In this document: positions 26,477 through 38,009 of the stretch, piece after piece
Layout of the letters: the number at the start of each line of letters is the position of its first letter
Numbering within the stretch: the stretch's first letter is position 1
NCBI RefSeq assembly: GCF_958298935.1
Contig: NC_084927.1
Span: 30,268,001-30,332,000 of the forward strand
Direction of reading: 5' to 3'
From: Phragmites australis
Lineage: Eukaryota > Streptophyta > Magnoliopsida > Poales > Poaceae
DNA: 64,000 bases
Notes under the pieces: generated by a model
What the model saw: the letters and a program-made list of their open reading frames with translations, nothing else
Told to the model about the DNA's origin: nothing
The model's database searches: none
Translations under genes and position numbers: made by a program

Positions 26477-28424
26477 CTACGCGTTCGCCGCCGCCGGCAT
26501 ACAAGCAGGCAACGCGAGCAAACAGAACAACGGATCATCTGGTATCTCGTCAGCGGTCGGTGGGTACAGTTTGCGAGGCCGGCCGTGCGGCTTCGTCGCT
26601 ACTCCATCCACGTTGCTGTCCTTGTCAGCAACTGACGCCGTGGTAGAGCCGCCACCGGCAGTCACTGGTGTCAGCTTGGGCGTTGCAAATGAGACCATAC
26701 TGCCTGCCTTCTTGCCAGCAACTGTAGGGGCAGAGAGGTCACCGGTGGCCAACAGGGCCGGTTTTTGCCTCTGCCGGCGACGGCCCTTGGGTGTAGCTGA
26801 CAGAGCCTTGCCGCCAGCCTTCTCGCCTGCAGTGGATGCTGGGGCAGAGCCGTGGGCAGCAATCGCCACTGGCGCTACCTTGCGAGGAGGCTGACGACGA
26901 CGCTTGTACGTTGCATATGGAGCCTCACCGTCATCCTTCTTGTCAGCAACCAACGCCGGAACAGAGCCGTCGTCAGCAGACACGAGCGCCAGCTCGCAAG
27001 GCTGGCTACTGTGCTCGGGATCGGTGGACGTTGTGGAAACACCGTCGTGGTTGGCCACGAGGGCCAGGCTGAAGGATGGAGCCGCGCCGCCGTCCTTCTT
27101 GTCCATGGCCGGCGTTAGTGCAAACACGTCGGTGGCGGTCACCAGCGCCAGCTCGCAAGGATCATGGTCCTTGGGCGTGGTTGGAGGGGCCTCACCGCAT
27201 ACCTTGTCTCTGGCGGATGTTGTGGCAGCGCCGTCGTGGACGATCATCAGTGCCCGCTCACGCGATCGTCCATGCTCCTTGTCCGTGATGGATGGGGCGT
27301 CGCCGCCGTCCTTGTCTGTGAAGAGTGCTGCGCCAGAGCCGTCAGTGGCGCCCAGCGCCAGCTTGCGAAGCCGGCGACGGCGCCTGGGCGTCGAGGACGT
27401 CGCCTGGCTTCCGTCCTTATTGTTGGCAATAGAAACCGATGACGCTGGAACAGAGCCCTCGTCAGCGGCCAGCGGCGCTGCGTCGCGACGCTGTCCACGG
27501 CGCTTAGGCGTCGCGTACTGTGCCCCGCTGCCGCCCTTCTTGCCGGAAGGCGATCCCGGCAACGAGCCATCCTTCCGCGGCCGGCCACGGCCACGCTTGG
27601 CCTGTGTCACCAGAGACCCAACGCACGCCGCCTCGGATGAGACCACCGCGGAAGGCTCCACCGGGAACTCCACGGCCGCGGACTCCTCGGGGCTGCGCGC
27701 GTACCGACCGTGCGCGTTGAGCACGAAGAAGCCCTCGGCAACGTGCTTGGCGAGGTAGTGCCGGAGGAGCCTGTCGTGCGCCGCGGGCACGCCGGGGTAC
27801 CTGGCGCAGATGAAGGCCGAGATGGAGTCCTCCGCCGAGCCGCCGTCCTCGCCCAACGCGTCGATCGCCTCTCCGATCATCTGCCAAACCAAACCAACGC
27901 GGCCACAATGTCAGCCGTGTGGTGATCGGCGTCCGCCCAAAGGGAGGGCGGACGCAAACTCCATTGCGACGCCCTTTTCCCAAAAGAGAAAAAAAAAAAG
28001 GAACTCCGTTGCTGGGCGATCAACGGAAGCATAAGCTAGTGGGGTTAAGCAGCAAGAATGGTGGCTTCTCGCATCTGAGGCGGCGATGCTTAATAATCAA
28101 TTCCCTGATTGCTTCGATCAATCAGAGATTAACAGAACAAATTAATCGCAGAAATAGAACTAATTACCGGTAGTACTAACAAAGAACACTCATCTAAAGC
28201 GATATTAAAGGGAGAAAAAAGAGGAAAGGAATAAGCGAAGCGCTGTAGAAATTAATTCGCGGTGAGTAGGCCAGTACCCAGCAATAGGGTGGGTGATCCG
28301 GCGTGGGTTGCCGGTGCTTCCGCAGGGCTGCCACCGGCTGCGGTGGCGGCGTCTTCCCCTCCTGCTCCGCGGCCTTCTTCCCCTTAGCGGCGTGCCGCGC
28401 GTCCACCTCCACGATGGCCAGCAT
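26477..28424 (-). CDS. Linker-histone (H15) domain protein with AT-hooks
   Basis: Two exons on the minus strand, 28278-28424 and 26477-27880, in phase 0; 516 residues. The winged-helix GH1/H15 domain (about 42-111) is split by the intron: PDHPPYCW ends exon 1, then MIGEAIDALGEDGGSAEDSI and RLLRHYLAKHVAEGFFVL. A canonical AT-hook (RGRGRPRK) is at about 145-152 and a second (HGRPRK) near 481-486. Between them the chain repeats a loose module of a basic patch (PKRRGQRR, PRRRRRLRK, YKRRRQPPRK, PKGRRRQRQK) plus an acidic DKKDGGEAP-like linker. By family, this is a nuclear chromatin protein binding linker or AT-rich DNA, like plant HMGA/HON4-type proteins. The long degenerate repeat tail is unusual. 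Confidence 0.85.
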
Positions 28425-29807
28425 TGCTTGGTAGGGGTGAGGGAGATCGGGCTCCTCGCTTCTTGCCTTCTTTGGGTGGAAGACGAAGGGAAGAAGAGGA
28501 GGGGTTTAAAGGGGAGGGGCGAGAGAGACTGCTGCGGCGGCCGGTGGCTTGGATTGGTGCCATGCCCTGGCTGTGGTTGGGCCATGGCGGTCGGTATGGC
28601 CCGGGAAACACAACTTTTTTTAAGGACCGTATTGCCCTTGGTTTATTGTTTGTTAACCTCTCCTCCTTAATTTTTTAGTCAAAGAGCTTCATTCATTAAC
28701 CAACAGTAGGATTACAATCTAGCTCTAAACAATTATGGAATGACGACGGTGCTTCAGAATGCCACACACCCTGCGTCAACACATGTGAAACCTATTTTGC
28801 ACAAGCAAAATGCAGTATTATTACACGAGCGGCTAGAGTAGGTTACCAAATAAAATCGCTGGGGCACATTGTTTTGTGAGAAGAGAATGCTTTTTCTTCG
28901 CAACTGGAGGATAACAGAGAAGAGAAAATTGTTGGAAGAGGTCATCAAGACGTCGGAGGGAGTGATGTGCAAAGGGACTACTCCTACAAAGGATGGGCGG
29001 CTTCAGTAAATTTGTCAGTCACATCGACATAAATCAGTTGCAGGAAATGCATTATGCGCCGTGTATTGGGAGATGCCATCTGGGCCGAATTACCGGTGCC
29101 CACGGACCGATTCCAAGGCTAGTTACGGAAAGTTGTGGCCTCCAAGAGACGCCATGGCCGAAGAGTCGGACTGTGAGATACCCTAACTTACAGAGAGTGA
29201 ACAGTAGCCATGATTTTACCTCTACGAACCGTCAGATTAGAAAGAAACGAACAACATCTATCGTCACAGTTCTAATATAGTATCGTGCTAAGTAACAATC
29301 GCCACAGTATTTTTCATGCACAGTATATTTATGATGGTAAAATCGCTGCAAAAATCATAGTACTGTTCACCATCTCACAGGAAATATTGTTCATTGTGAC
29401 TTCCCTTCTTCTATCCGAAGAGTCAGTGCCCAGCCCACAGGCCACAGCCACACACCTCCGCCGTAGCCGCCTCAAGCCTACAGCTGCATGCTCGGAGAAG
29501 CATTTCAGCAGCTGCCACCATCACCACGGCCCTTCCGTGATCTCAGCGTCAGCCATCCTCGTCTTGCTGACGAGCTGATTGCTGTATCCAATTGCCCATG
29601 CGGCTGATCAGAAAGTCGTCGTCTCGGTGACAAGGCTGTGCAGGCAATCAATCAGGAAATCTGCCGCTGTCCAAAACCAAAAGCCGGAAACCCACACCAG
29701 TGTGAAGGCTTGACCGAGCAACGGAGTGAGTAGTGAGTTCCTCTTCCACTTCCAGTGCGTTCCTCTTCCACTTCTTGCAGTGAGCAGGTGTGGCTACCGC
29801 CGAAGGC
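28425..29807. other. Intergenic region with a MITE and a possible LINE end
   Basis: Bidirectional promoter space between the H15 gene (minus) and the glycine-rich gene (plus). At 28671-28990 the sequence, read on the minus strand, ends TTAATGAATGAAGCTC...AAAAAAT, resembling the 3' end of a plant LINE, with a decayed frame at 28754-28972; this is weak. Confidence 0.4.
29171..29380. mobile_element. MITE, about 210 bp
   Basis: Left end CTGTGAGAT...GTGAACAGTA, then ATGATTTT. The reverse complement of the right end gives CTGTGAGAT, GTGAACAGTA, then ATGATTTT, in the same order with a 17 bp insertion on the left. No coding sequence, no clear target duplication. Confidence 0.6.
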
Positions 29808-30257
29808 ATGGACGGGCCTAGGCGTCCCGCGCCAGGGCGGGGGCGGGGCCGGGGGCAGGAGGTGCCGCCTGGGTGGGCCGGCGATGCCGGGTCCGGGCAG
29901 GGCTCCAGCCCCGACGGTTCGTGGAGGTACGGCTGGGGGTGGACCTCCGGGCCCGGGGGCGGCTGGGGCTACGGCCACGGCTCGGCTGCGCAGGGTCCCC
30001 GCGGCACTGCCGAGGGCTCCGCGTACGGGTTTGGCTACGGCAGCGGCGGTGGGGGCGGGGTCGGTGGTGGAGGAAGCGGGCGTGGAGGCTTCGGGTTCGG
30101 GTTCGGCGGACGCGGCGGCGAGGGCGGCCGTTTCGGCTGGGGAGCCGGCGGCGGGGCGTTTGGCGTTGGAGGTGACCACGGGGGCTGGGGAGCGCGCGGT
30201 GGGTTCGGCGGCGGCGGGCAACGGCCACAGCGCGGTGGGCGCGGTGGCGGCAACTGA
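29808..30257 (+). CDS. Probable glycine-rich protein
   Basis: An uninterrupted frame from ATG at 29808 to TGA at 30257, 149 residues, over half glycine. It starts MDGPRRPAPGRGRGRG and continues with aromatic/glycine units (YGWGWTSG, WGYGHGS, YGFGYGSGGGG, FGFGFGGRGG, FGWGAGGG) and ends with RGG-like boxes (RGGRGGGN). No signal peptide. Such proteins can be RNA-binding or structural; no RRM or zinc finger is present. Because the region is so GC-rich, frames on the other strand are also open; the regular aromatic spacing favours this one. Confidence 0.5.
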   Translation: MDGPRRPAPGRGRGRGQEVPPGWAGDAGSGQGSSPDGSWRYGWGWTSGPGGGWGYGHGSAAQGPRGTAEGSAYGFGYGSGGGGGVGGGGSGRGGFGFGFGGRGGEGGRFGWGAGGGAFGVGGDHGGWGARGGFGGGGQRPQRGGRGGGN

Positions 30258-30566
30258 AGAAGGCCGCAGCTCTGGGGCTTACTAGTGCACTGTTGTCTGG
30301 GTCTTGAATAATGCAGCCATTTTTGGCTTGACTCCGTATCCGTAAGCAAGAGACGATTGTTTCAGTACATGTGCCCGCCGCTCAATGATCATGTTGCTTC
30401 GAGCTGGGTTGTGTGGATGTTCTAGTGGTAAAATTACGGGCAATTCTACTGTGTGCCATGGAAAATGTCTCAGTTTCATTATTTACATGCCATCACATAT
30501 TCTAAATTTGCTTCCTTTTGCTTCTAGTGTTATATATATATATACCTAGGAGTACATACTAGTTTT

Positions 30567-30568
<2 letters not shown>

Positions 30569-30623
<55 letters not shown>
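30569..30623. repeat. Dinucleotide microsatellite (TA)n, about 27 copies
   Basis: An uninterrupted TA tract, with a shorter (TA) run at 30531-30543. Likely length-polymorphic. Confidence 0.9.
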
Positions 30624-30625
<2 letters not shown>

Positions 30626-31159
30626 CTTCTTGTTCCCACGGCAGGCCTGTCACGTGATGCATGTTCTCTAGCTTTCCTCTGCTCTTTTTTTTTTGGTGAG
30701 GTGGTAGTTGAAACTACTGCCATTGGGACTGGGCCAAGAGCTCATTTCTGGCTGGTTGGAGCCGCTCTTAGAACCAGACCTGATGGACTTTTTTTTCTTT
30801 CTAAAATTACAGGAAACACAAGTGCTAGTGCATTTTCAATGAAAATTGTTACCTTGATGCAATAGCAATAGCAGCTAAAGGAGTTGCATCAACATAAGCA
30901 CTTTCAACAGCCAATACACTGGAATGTGAAAGAGATATTTGCATAATCAGTTTTTTAAGCAGATGCATGTAAAAGAGATATTGCAAATAGTTATCCTGAT
31001 GATGCAGTACCAATAGCAACCGATTGTGAAGTTCTTATTTTCTTTTTCTTTGACCTACAATTTAAAGAATTCAAGTTAGCTAACACTAGGAACAGATTGT
31101 GAAGTACTTGTGGTATCTTCTTTTTGCCTACAATATAAAGAAAAAAAGTTACATTTTTG
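30624..31159. other. Spacer, possibly the 3' end of the MULE
   Basis: No gene recognised. AT-rich with short direct repeats such as AACAGATTGTGAAGT / AACCGATTGTGAAGT (about 31018 and 31090). It may belong to the transposon to the right, but no terminal inverted repeat was found. Confidence 0.35.
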
Positions 31160-33362
31160 TTACCTTTTCTTTGGCAAAAGAGCATATGCCTCTTTTGCAT
31201 ATGGAGTAGCTTGTTTGCACTTAAACCACCTATGGCCATAGCCCTTGCAAAGTGGACACTGATGCTGCCCATTCCTAACCCTACCCTCAAGACCACCCTT
31301 TAACCTTTGCTTCTTTTGCATGCCTGCACATCTCCTCAGTATTGGTGGATACAAATAGAAGTCATGGGTATCCTTTGGCAACTGATATATATCTATGAGG
31401 GCAGGGATGTGGTGAGCATAGGCAGCTGCAAACTTGGCCATACTGTAGTACTCATAAACAAAATTTTCAATTTCGAGGGTCCTTATTGAAGTGATGAAAC
31501 ATAGGGGGCACGTTCACATGACTTGCCTGAGACTTGCCATGCCCTACATGTACAGGTCCTAGATTCTAGATCAACAATATGCCTCTTGCCACTATGTCTT
31601 TGTTGTATAATCTATGCCAATGTATTAGCAGTCCCCTGCTCTTCTCATTTAGCTTTGACACAACACTTGGTAGGATGATTTTACTCTGCAACTTTTGAGC
31701 AATCTTCCTCCTCTTCTCAGTTTTGCTTACCAGCTTCCTCTTAATCTTGTCATTTAGCTCATACGACATTAGGCCCTTGTGCTTGTTGATCCAATTGTTG
31801 AAACACTCAGCTAAGTTATCGGTCACGTAGATCACATTTGATTGAGTTGAGAACTTGCTCCTCGTCCAAAGCCCTTTGTGCCAAGTGTTCAAGTAATCTA
31901 TGGAGTTTGGATTCGCTGCATACATTGATGCCATGTGCTCACTGAATTCCTCAGTTGTCCACGAATATGCAGCTGGCCAAAGATGTTCATCAAAGACTTT
32001 GCCGCAGAACTTCAACTTGAAATTTGTGACGAGATGCCTCATACATTCCCTGTCTTTTGCATATCCAAAGACATCATCAGTTGCACGATCAATCCCCTTC
32101 CCTGCATCAGAGCAAATTGTCAGGCCAGTTCTCACTTGTCTGAGACTCAATAACACCCTAGGCCACAGGATACAATCAGTTGTGACCATCAATAGTAGAT
32201 GATGTTGCTAGTTGCCCTCTGTACTTATCTGTCAAGTGAGTGCTATCAATTGCTAGATAAGGCCTACACCCATCAAGAAAACCTTGTATATAAGGCTTGA
32301 ATGCTACAAACATCCTTGTGAACATTCTTTTCCCCTTGAATGTCATGTGATCTATGACAATTAAACTGCCCGGACACCTTTCTACCTCTGCCTTCCAACC
32401 ATATAACTTGTCAAAGCTTCCTAGTCACCATACAAGTTCTTCATTGCTTTCTGCCTCCCGGCCAAAACTTGAGTGTAGTTGATCTCGATTTTGTAGTTTT
32501 CCTTTATCTTATTCTGTAACTCTTTTGTGCCAACAATTGGGTCGTCCTTCAACCATTCTGATATCTTCTCAGCAATCCAAAATTTGGTTGCATTCTTCAC
32601 CATTTTACTTCTTCTGGCACTTGAACAATCATGCTTCTCAACACGCATGGACCTTCACCTGCAAAATTAGATGACCAAAAATTCAGAATAGATAAGCAAA
32701 AAGCTGAAGAAAGCTGAAGAACAGGTCAACAAAAAGGTGAACAAATCTGCATATGCAAACCTGCATTGTCGCACTGTCCTCCAAGCTTGAGGCATGTATC
32801 CTCCAAGGGCATCATTTCTGACCATATTTAGCTTTGAATTTACAAGGTTCACTTTTATCAATTTTATACTCAAATTCATGATTTATATCGTATTGTGACA
32901 TAGTCAATCTAAACTCAGTGATTGATGAGTATGTTGTACCCACTGACATTGGTGGATCGTTTTTATCATAAGATACTTGAGAAATTACAGCCTGCGCCTG
33001 CTCATCCTCCACATTCCATTGTTCGTCATCAGTAATGTCCTCCTCGACGGCCTCTCCCACCCCAGGCACATAGTCATCATCATCTGGCCCAGAGTCACTT
33101 CAGCAGCAGACTCATTACTCTCAGAACACTCAGTTTCATACCCATCAGTTAAGTATTGTTTCCCCTCATTTACACCCACATGCTCATAATGCTCAAATGG
33201 ATTTGCAAGGTATGTGTCAATGAGTTCAACCTTATCTGGTTAGCTGCTGCTGCTGGGCTGACTCTGGCATGCCTTTGAGGGAATTGAGGATAATGGAATA
33301 CACGGCACAATAGCATCAATAACATCATTTGGTCCAAGTACAGTGAAAACTACTTCACCCAT
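31160..33362 (-). pseudogene. Degenerate Mutator-like (MURA-type) transposase
   Basis: Reads on the minus strand from a likely start at 33362 (MGEVVFTVLGPNDVIDA). Fragments in order: acidic N-terminal region (33140-32812), a MuDR DNA-binding-like part with FRLTMSQYDINHEFEYK and CKFKAKY, then 32648-32421 (WLKDDPIVGTKELQNKIKEN), the DDE core with YLAIDSTHLTDKYRGQLATS near 32270-32200, the helical part VTNFKLKFCGKVFDEHLWPA and DNLAECFNNWINKHKG (32192-31566), and a CCHC zinc knuckle (CPLCKGYGHRWFKC, 31441-31160). At least four frameshifts or stops separate these pieces. Terminal inverted repeats were not found. An inactive class II element. Confidence 0.8.
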
Positions 33363-35120
33363 TTTAGTTTGTTGAAAAAAAATTAAACATCACAATTAAG
33401 TCTTGATCTTTGGTCACTGGCATTAGAACACTATCAAGATAAATAGGTAATGCATGGATACACTTTCATCTAAACGCCATGGATACTTTTTAAATAATAC
33501 ACAACATAAGAAACACGCTTGATTATGCATTTCCAAAACCTTGCTGGAAGTGGGGTGCATAATTTTCACGCTTCGACCGTGATACTCGACCAACACCTGG
33601 CTTTGGCTTTTGCTTCAGGAGCATCAAGATCGGAAACACATTTTCTTCCATCTAATTTCCAAACAAGCACCCAATATCCACAATCCTCCCAAGCTGCCTC
33701 TGTGCTGTGCTGAACACAACTTCTCGATGAACGGCTTCACAAAATCACGAGTGATCCAGATTGGCCTTTACACGATGAAGCTTCAAGCCTTCATCCATTG
33801 CCTCTGCAAGACGAAGCCTCAAGCGCTCAGCAATGTCTGTAAGAAGCACAATGACTTCGTAGTTGTGTCATTTCGCACCGAAACTTTTGAGTTCCAAAAC
33901 CAATTTTCAACAAGAGGCCTGGAGCATTCAGGTGGCAGAGGACACCTGAGCAACAAAGCTCTTCAACACAAATGGGATGCATGCCAGTGCAGCTAATAAT
34001 ACGTCACAAGAAGCAGGCAGCAGGGCAAGTGAATGCTGTGACCTGTATATTGCTCTCACTCAAGCTTGGCAACCGGAAACAAACTTCCAATTGTGTTTCT
34101 TTCGATAATACACGCAGAGAAGTACATCCTTTGGAGCACGCTACATTAAGCTTTGCTTTTCAAAAGCACTCTTCATTTACACAAACATCTAACCTCGGTT
34201 TAGTTATCCACATGTTCTTATTATACAAGGATGTTATGATTCGTACTCTTTGCCTCTTTGGGTATTATTCCCCCACTTGGTTCAGCCTTTTATCTAATCG
34301 ATATAATTCAATTGCAGTTGCATTTGAACTTGGAAACTATGAAAATAGGAAGCAGAAATACTTTAAAAAAAACAGATGGTATAGATAGGTGAATGGTGAA
34401 CACAAAGTTCACTCTTACCTTTCCATTGAAGTTTGCATCTGACTTCATCACACCTGCACGTGAGCGAAATCCCAGATGTCCAAAATCGCACATTCTGAAC
34501 AAACTCAAGGAATCGTCAATACCAGCGTTTTGAAACCAGTTCCAGGCGCCAGAGTCAAATTGAGGCCATTCTAGCCAACTATTGCCATTGAGATGTCCGA
34601 AACCAAACAGTTTTGGATAATGAATCTATAAACAAAATGATTCAATAAAATTAGATTTTTCAAATTGAGATAATGAATCTATTTCATTTCATATTGCAGA
34701 TCATAGACAACTATCCACATCATTTGACTTGAACTACTGCAACATTATTGTATGGTGATATAAAATTATCATGCTCTTGGACGACGCAGTCATAGCAATA
34801 CCCACAGACTATCCTCACATATAACTTTATAATAGTTAAGCACAGAGCACCTAATAAGGGATGAAAATTGTCAGAAAAGAAAACCTAAATAAATTTATTA
34901 TCCTGTAGCACACGCAAAAAAATGTCTTCATAATGAAAGGATCTACCAAGCAAACAGATTTTTTATTTACGAATAGCAGGTTGGGGAAAGAAGGAAAACC
35001 TTGAACACATCGGAAACCAACACATCGATGTACATTTTATTTTTCTAGACATAAAATAAGCTAGAAGCAGATTCAATGAAACAAGTCCAATTATTCATCA
35101 AGAAATTGCACATTCTAAAC
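33363..35120. other. Spacer between MULE remnant and SUVH gene
   Basis: AT-rich. Plus-strand frames at 33610-34388 show no domain. It may include the 5' part of the MULE (left of 34600) and, near 35120, the 3' UTR of the SUVH gene. Confidence 0.4.
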
Positions 35121-37811
35121 CTAATACAACCAGCCATCGCACTCAACAGAGCCACAAAGGCATTTTTTCTTCTTGATTTTACCATAGGCGTCATGAACCT
35201 GATCTATTGTATAGTTGTAGTGGTATGCTAGTTCTTGATGGGGTCGAATATCATCACAGGCAAAGAACATGATATGAGGTACACTCTTGTCATCATGATC
35301 ATAGAGGACGTTTTGCGCATAGAGGTTGGGGGTGCAACTATGATTGATGAATTTTGCAAAGTTCCCCATCTCAGATGCATCAACAGCAAAGCCAGCTTCG
35401 TCATCTTTATCCGGACCCTTCTGAAGTGAGGGTATAGATCTTGATAGGCCCTCCCAAAGTGATTCATCATAATAATTGTGACCAATACCAAATAAGTACT
35501 CGTCAGTGGTCCTTTTTTGTGCCTCTTCATCCTCCAACACTTCCCCTATATATTCACATACAAAGCTTCCAGATGGTATGAAATCAAGAGTTCTCACTCC
35601 CCAACCCATTGATTTTGTTTTGAAGACTTGCAGCCGAAATTTGATGCCATGTTGGCCAACTCTATTATGACATGAAGGAGGGCACTCGCAAGAAGGTCCA
35701 CACTCATAAACAAGAGGTTTTGCTTCTACGATACGGCCTTTATCATTGAAAGGGATCTCCCCACCATTTTTCACTGCACATGCACACTTTTTTGAGTCTG
35801 AGCATCCACCAACACATCCACAACCTGTTGGAGGAGTTGGCTGATAGTTACGGGGATATCGAAGGCGTGAAATGTAGCGATAGGGCATTGGGTACTCATC
35901 AGATATCGAGTTAACAACAGATATAGGGATCCTCTCCAATCCTTGGGATAGATCTTTCATGATAATGCCATCATTTGATTCAGCCTTTCCTGTATTTAGA
36001 ATTTCTTTGATATCAATGTATTTCTGCCCTTCCATTCTCCTCAGTTGGAACATATATACATAACGGTCTTCACACTCTTTCTCCCTCCAGTACTTCTCAA
36101 TTAGATATAAACCCCCGTATATATAAGTAGGAAATTTCTTCTTTCGGCAGTTTTTATTAAAATGAGTGATGAACCCATGGATAACACGGACTGGTGTATT
36201 AGTGTCTATACTCTTCTTTAGTGCCAGGTTGGTACCCTCTATCTTCCGATTGCCTGTAACTGCCGCTGATCCAGAAAACACTAAGACATCTAAATTATTC
36301 TTGACATCAGAAGATTGTGCATATGACACAATGCTAACAGCTATACAAGTCCCATCATCTTTCTTAATATAATCAACACCTACCCTGTGAGGGCGATGGA
36401 GACCGACAACACAAAGCTCTACTCTCAAATGAAAGATATCGCCAGCATGGATTCCAGGCACATTGCCAATATATTTCTTATCATCACACTCCATGGAGAA
36501 CCGCTCCCTGAACATTTTGTAAGCCTGTAGATCAGGCCGCTGGTTAAGCACTGCCTCCCTCAAATTGTCTTCTTCTTCATCTAAAAGCTCCCGATAAATT
36601 AATCGGAAATCCTGCAGAGATCGCATAACGCTTTCTCTAGCAATAACACTTCCATTAATTGGCATCGCTTTATCATGATGATCATTGTTAGTTTTCCTCT
36701 TCTTATATGCAGTACCGGTCTCCTTCTGACCTTTCACTGAGGAGAAGTCACACATAGCTGAAACTCTAACACCAGAATGAGCACTTGCATAACACCGCAC
36801 AGTACTTCTAGTAGCTGGAGTGCACTGTGTTGAACTGTCCTCAACCCTATATGCTGGAAGATCAGGAGATCCATTATCGGAGTCAAAAGCTTTGGAGAAT
36901 GATCGCTTGTACCCGACCTGGAACCTCCATGGTACGACTACCTTCCGCCCCTTGCGGCAATACATTTCATTACCATTGCTGCCAGGACCTGCCACGCTGC
37001 AACCTTTGGCTGCTTTGTTGCTCACATTGGCAGCCCCATCTCCCATGCTACACGGCTTTGCAGTGTGGCTAGCCGAATCTCCCAACCCACCATTTCCTTT
37101 CGGGTCCTCCAACCTGCTATCTGAAGCAGAAGAGCCATAGCTCTTTGACCCAGTCCCATTCACAGACTTCTTCAAAACCTCAGAAACACAATTCTCCACT
37201 CCTACATTGCTCTCAACCCCCATAGGGTCACAAGCTCCAGAAACGCTGCTGCCACCGGTACCCCTAAGATCCTGCATATCAGTATCCTTCACACTGCCAT
37301 TGCAATTGGACCTTCCCGAATTGTAGTCCTCTCTAGCTCCGCCAACACCGGCACCGCCACTATTTCCAGTACCTTTCAATGGGGAGCCTTCCACAATGCC
37401 ATTGCTGCCGGACTTGCTCAAATCACAGACATATCCGGATCCAGGGCGGTCGCCATTCTCCACATCATCCACACCAGGGTTCTTCACACTCGCACTGCGT
37501 GTGCATCTCCTTGATTGCCGCTCCCCTCCACCGAATCCCCCGCTCTTGCCGACGGTCGGCGCCGCACCCGATCCACAAAATTTCGCGCCCGGGACGGCCC
37601 CCACGGGACTGCCGCCGCCACCGTTGGGCGCGGTGGCGTCCTTGACCGGCCGCCTGACGAAGCCGGGCTGGAAGCGCCAAGTCGCGAGCGCCTTGTACCT
37701 CCGCCCGCCGGCCGCCCTCGGTGGCACCACCGAAGCCTCCATCTCCATCCAACGCCGCCGCCGCCCGGGCTCGGACTCACCACAAGACCCCTCCGGAATC
37801 CTCTGCCCCAT
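35121..37811 (-). CDS. SUVH5/6-type histone H3K9 methyltransferase (SRA, pre-SET, SET, post-SET)
   Basis: A single uninterrupted exon, 896 residues, ATG at 37811. The SRA/YDG domain (about 449-600) holds PGIHAGDIFHLRVEL, GLHRPHRVGVDYI and YIYGGLYLIEKYW; it binds methylated cytosine. Pre-SET (about 663-715) has the zinc-binding cysteines GCGCVGGC, CAC and CGPSCECPPSC. SET (about 724-873) has MGWGVR, FVCEYIGEVLED, the cofactor and catalytic motif FINHSCTPN (NHSC 823-826) and AYHYNY. Post-SET CLCGSVECDGWLY ends the chain. All key residues are present, so activity is expected: H3K9 methylation coupled to DNA methylation and silencing. The SET-region wording and the lack of introns point to the SUVH5/6 clade. 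The 440-residue N terminus is Ser/Gly-rich and carries WRFQPGFVRRP (45-55) and a second copy, WRFQVGYKRSF, near 295. Confidence 0.95.
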   Translation of the reverse strand: MGQRIPEGSCGESEPGRRRRWMEMEASVVPPRAAGGRRYKALATWRFQPGFVRRPVKDATAPNGGGGSPVGAVPGAKFCGSGAAPTVGKSGGFGGGERQSRRCTRSASVKNPGVDDVENGDRPGSGYVCDLSKSGSNGIVEGSPLKGTGNSGGAGVGGAREDYNSGRSNCNGSVKDTDMQDLRGTGGSSVSGACDPMGVESNVGVENCVSEVLKKSVNGTGSKSYGSSASDSRLEDPKGNGGLGDSASHTAKPCSMGDGAANVSNKAAKGCSVAGPGSNGNEMYCRKGRKVVVPWRFQVGYKRSFSKAFDSDNGSPDLPAYRVEDSSTQCTPATRSTVRCYASAHSGVRVSAMCDFSSVKGQKETGTAYKKRKTNNDHHDKAMPINGSVIARESVMRSLQDFRLIYRELLDEEEDNLREAVLNQRPDLQAYKMFRERFSMECDDKKYIGNVPGIHAGDIFHLRVELCVVGLHRPHRVGVDYIKKDDGTCIAVSIVSYAQSSDVKNNLDVLVFSGSAAVTGNRKIEGTNLALKKSIDTNTPVRVIHGFITHFNKNCRKKKFPTYIYGGLYLIEKYWREKECEDRYVYMFQLRRMEGQKYIDIKEILNTGKAESNDGIIMKDLSQGLERIPISVVNSISDEYPMPYRYISRLRYPRNYQPTPPTGCGCVGGCSDSKKCACAVKNGGEIPFNDKGRIVEAKPLVYECGPSCECPPSCHNRVGQHGIKFRLQVFKTKSMGWGVRTLDFIPSGSFVCEYIGEVLEDEEAQKRTTDEYLFGIGHNYYDESLWEGLSRSIPSLQKGPDKDDEAGFAVDASEMGNFAKFINHSCTPNLYAQNVLYDHDDKSVPHIMFFACDDIRPHQELAYHYNYTIDQVHDAYGKIKKKKCLCGSVECDGWLY

Positions 37812-37895
37812 GGACGCGGAGGGAAAAAAAAGGACACGATGCCTCAGATCTCAGGACGAATCAAACGGAAGGAACCGACCAAGCGGGCGGGCGAG

Positions 37896-37999
37896 TTTGG
37901 CTTACCAACCGGAGCTCGGTTACCTCCAGGCTCCAGCGGCGGAGGCGGCGCGCGAACGGAGGGGATTCTGGGCAGGATTTGGCTTACCAACCGGAGCTC
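37896..37999. repeat. 22 bp direct repeat in the SUVH 5' leader
   Basis: TTTGGCTTACCAACCGGAGC plus TC occurs at 37896-37917 and 37978-37999, 82 bp apart, about 90-190 bp upstream of the SUVH start codon. Downstream bases (GGTTACCTCC against TTACCTTCGG) also match partly, so a small tandem duplication in the leader or core promoter is likely. Confidence 0.85.
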
Positions 38000-38009
38000 T
38001 TACCTTCGG

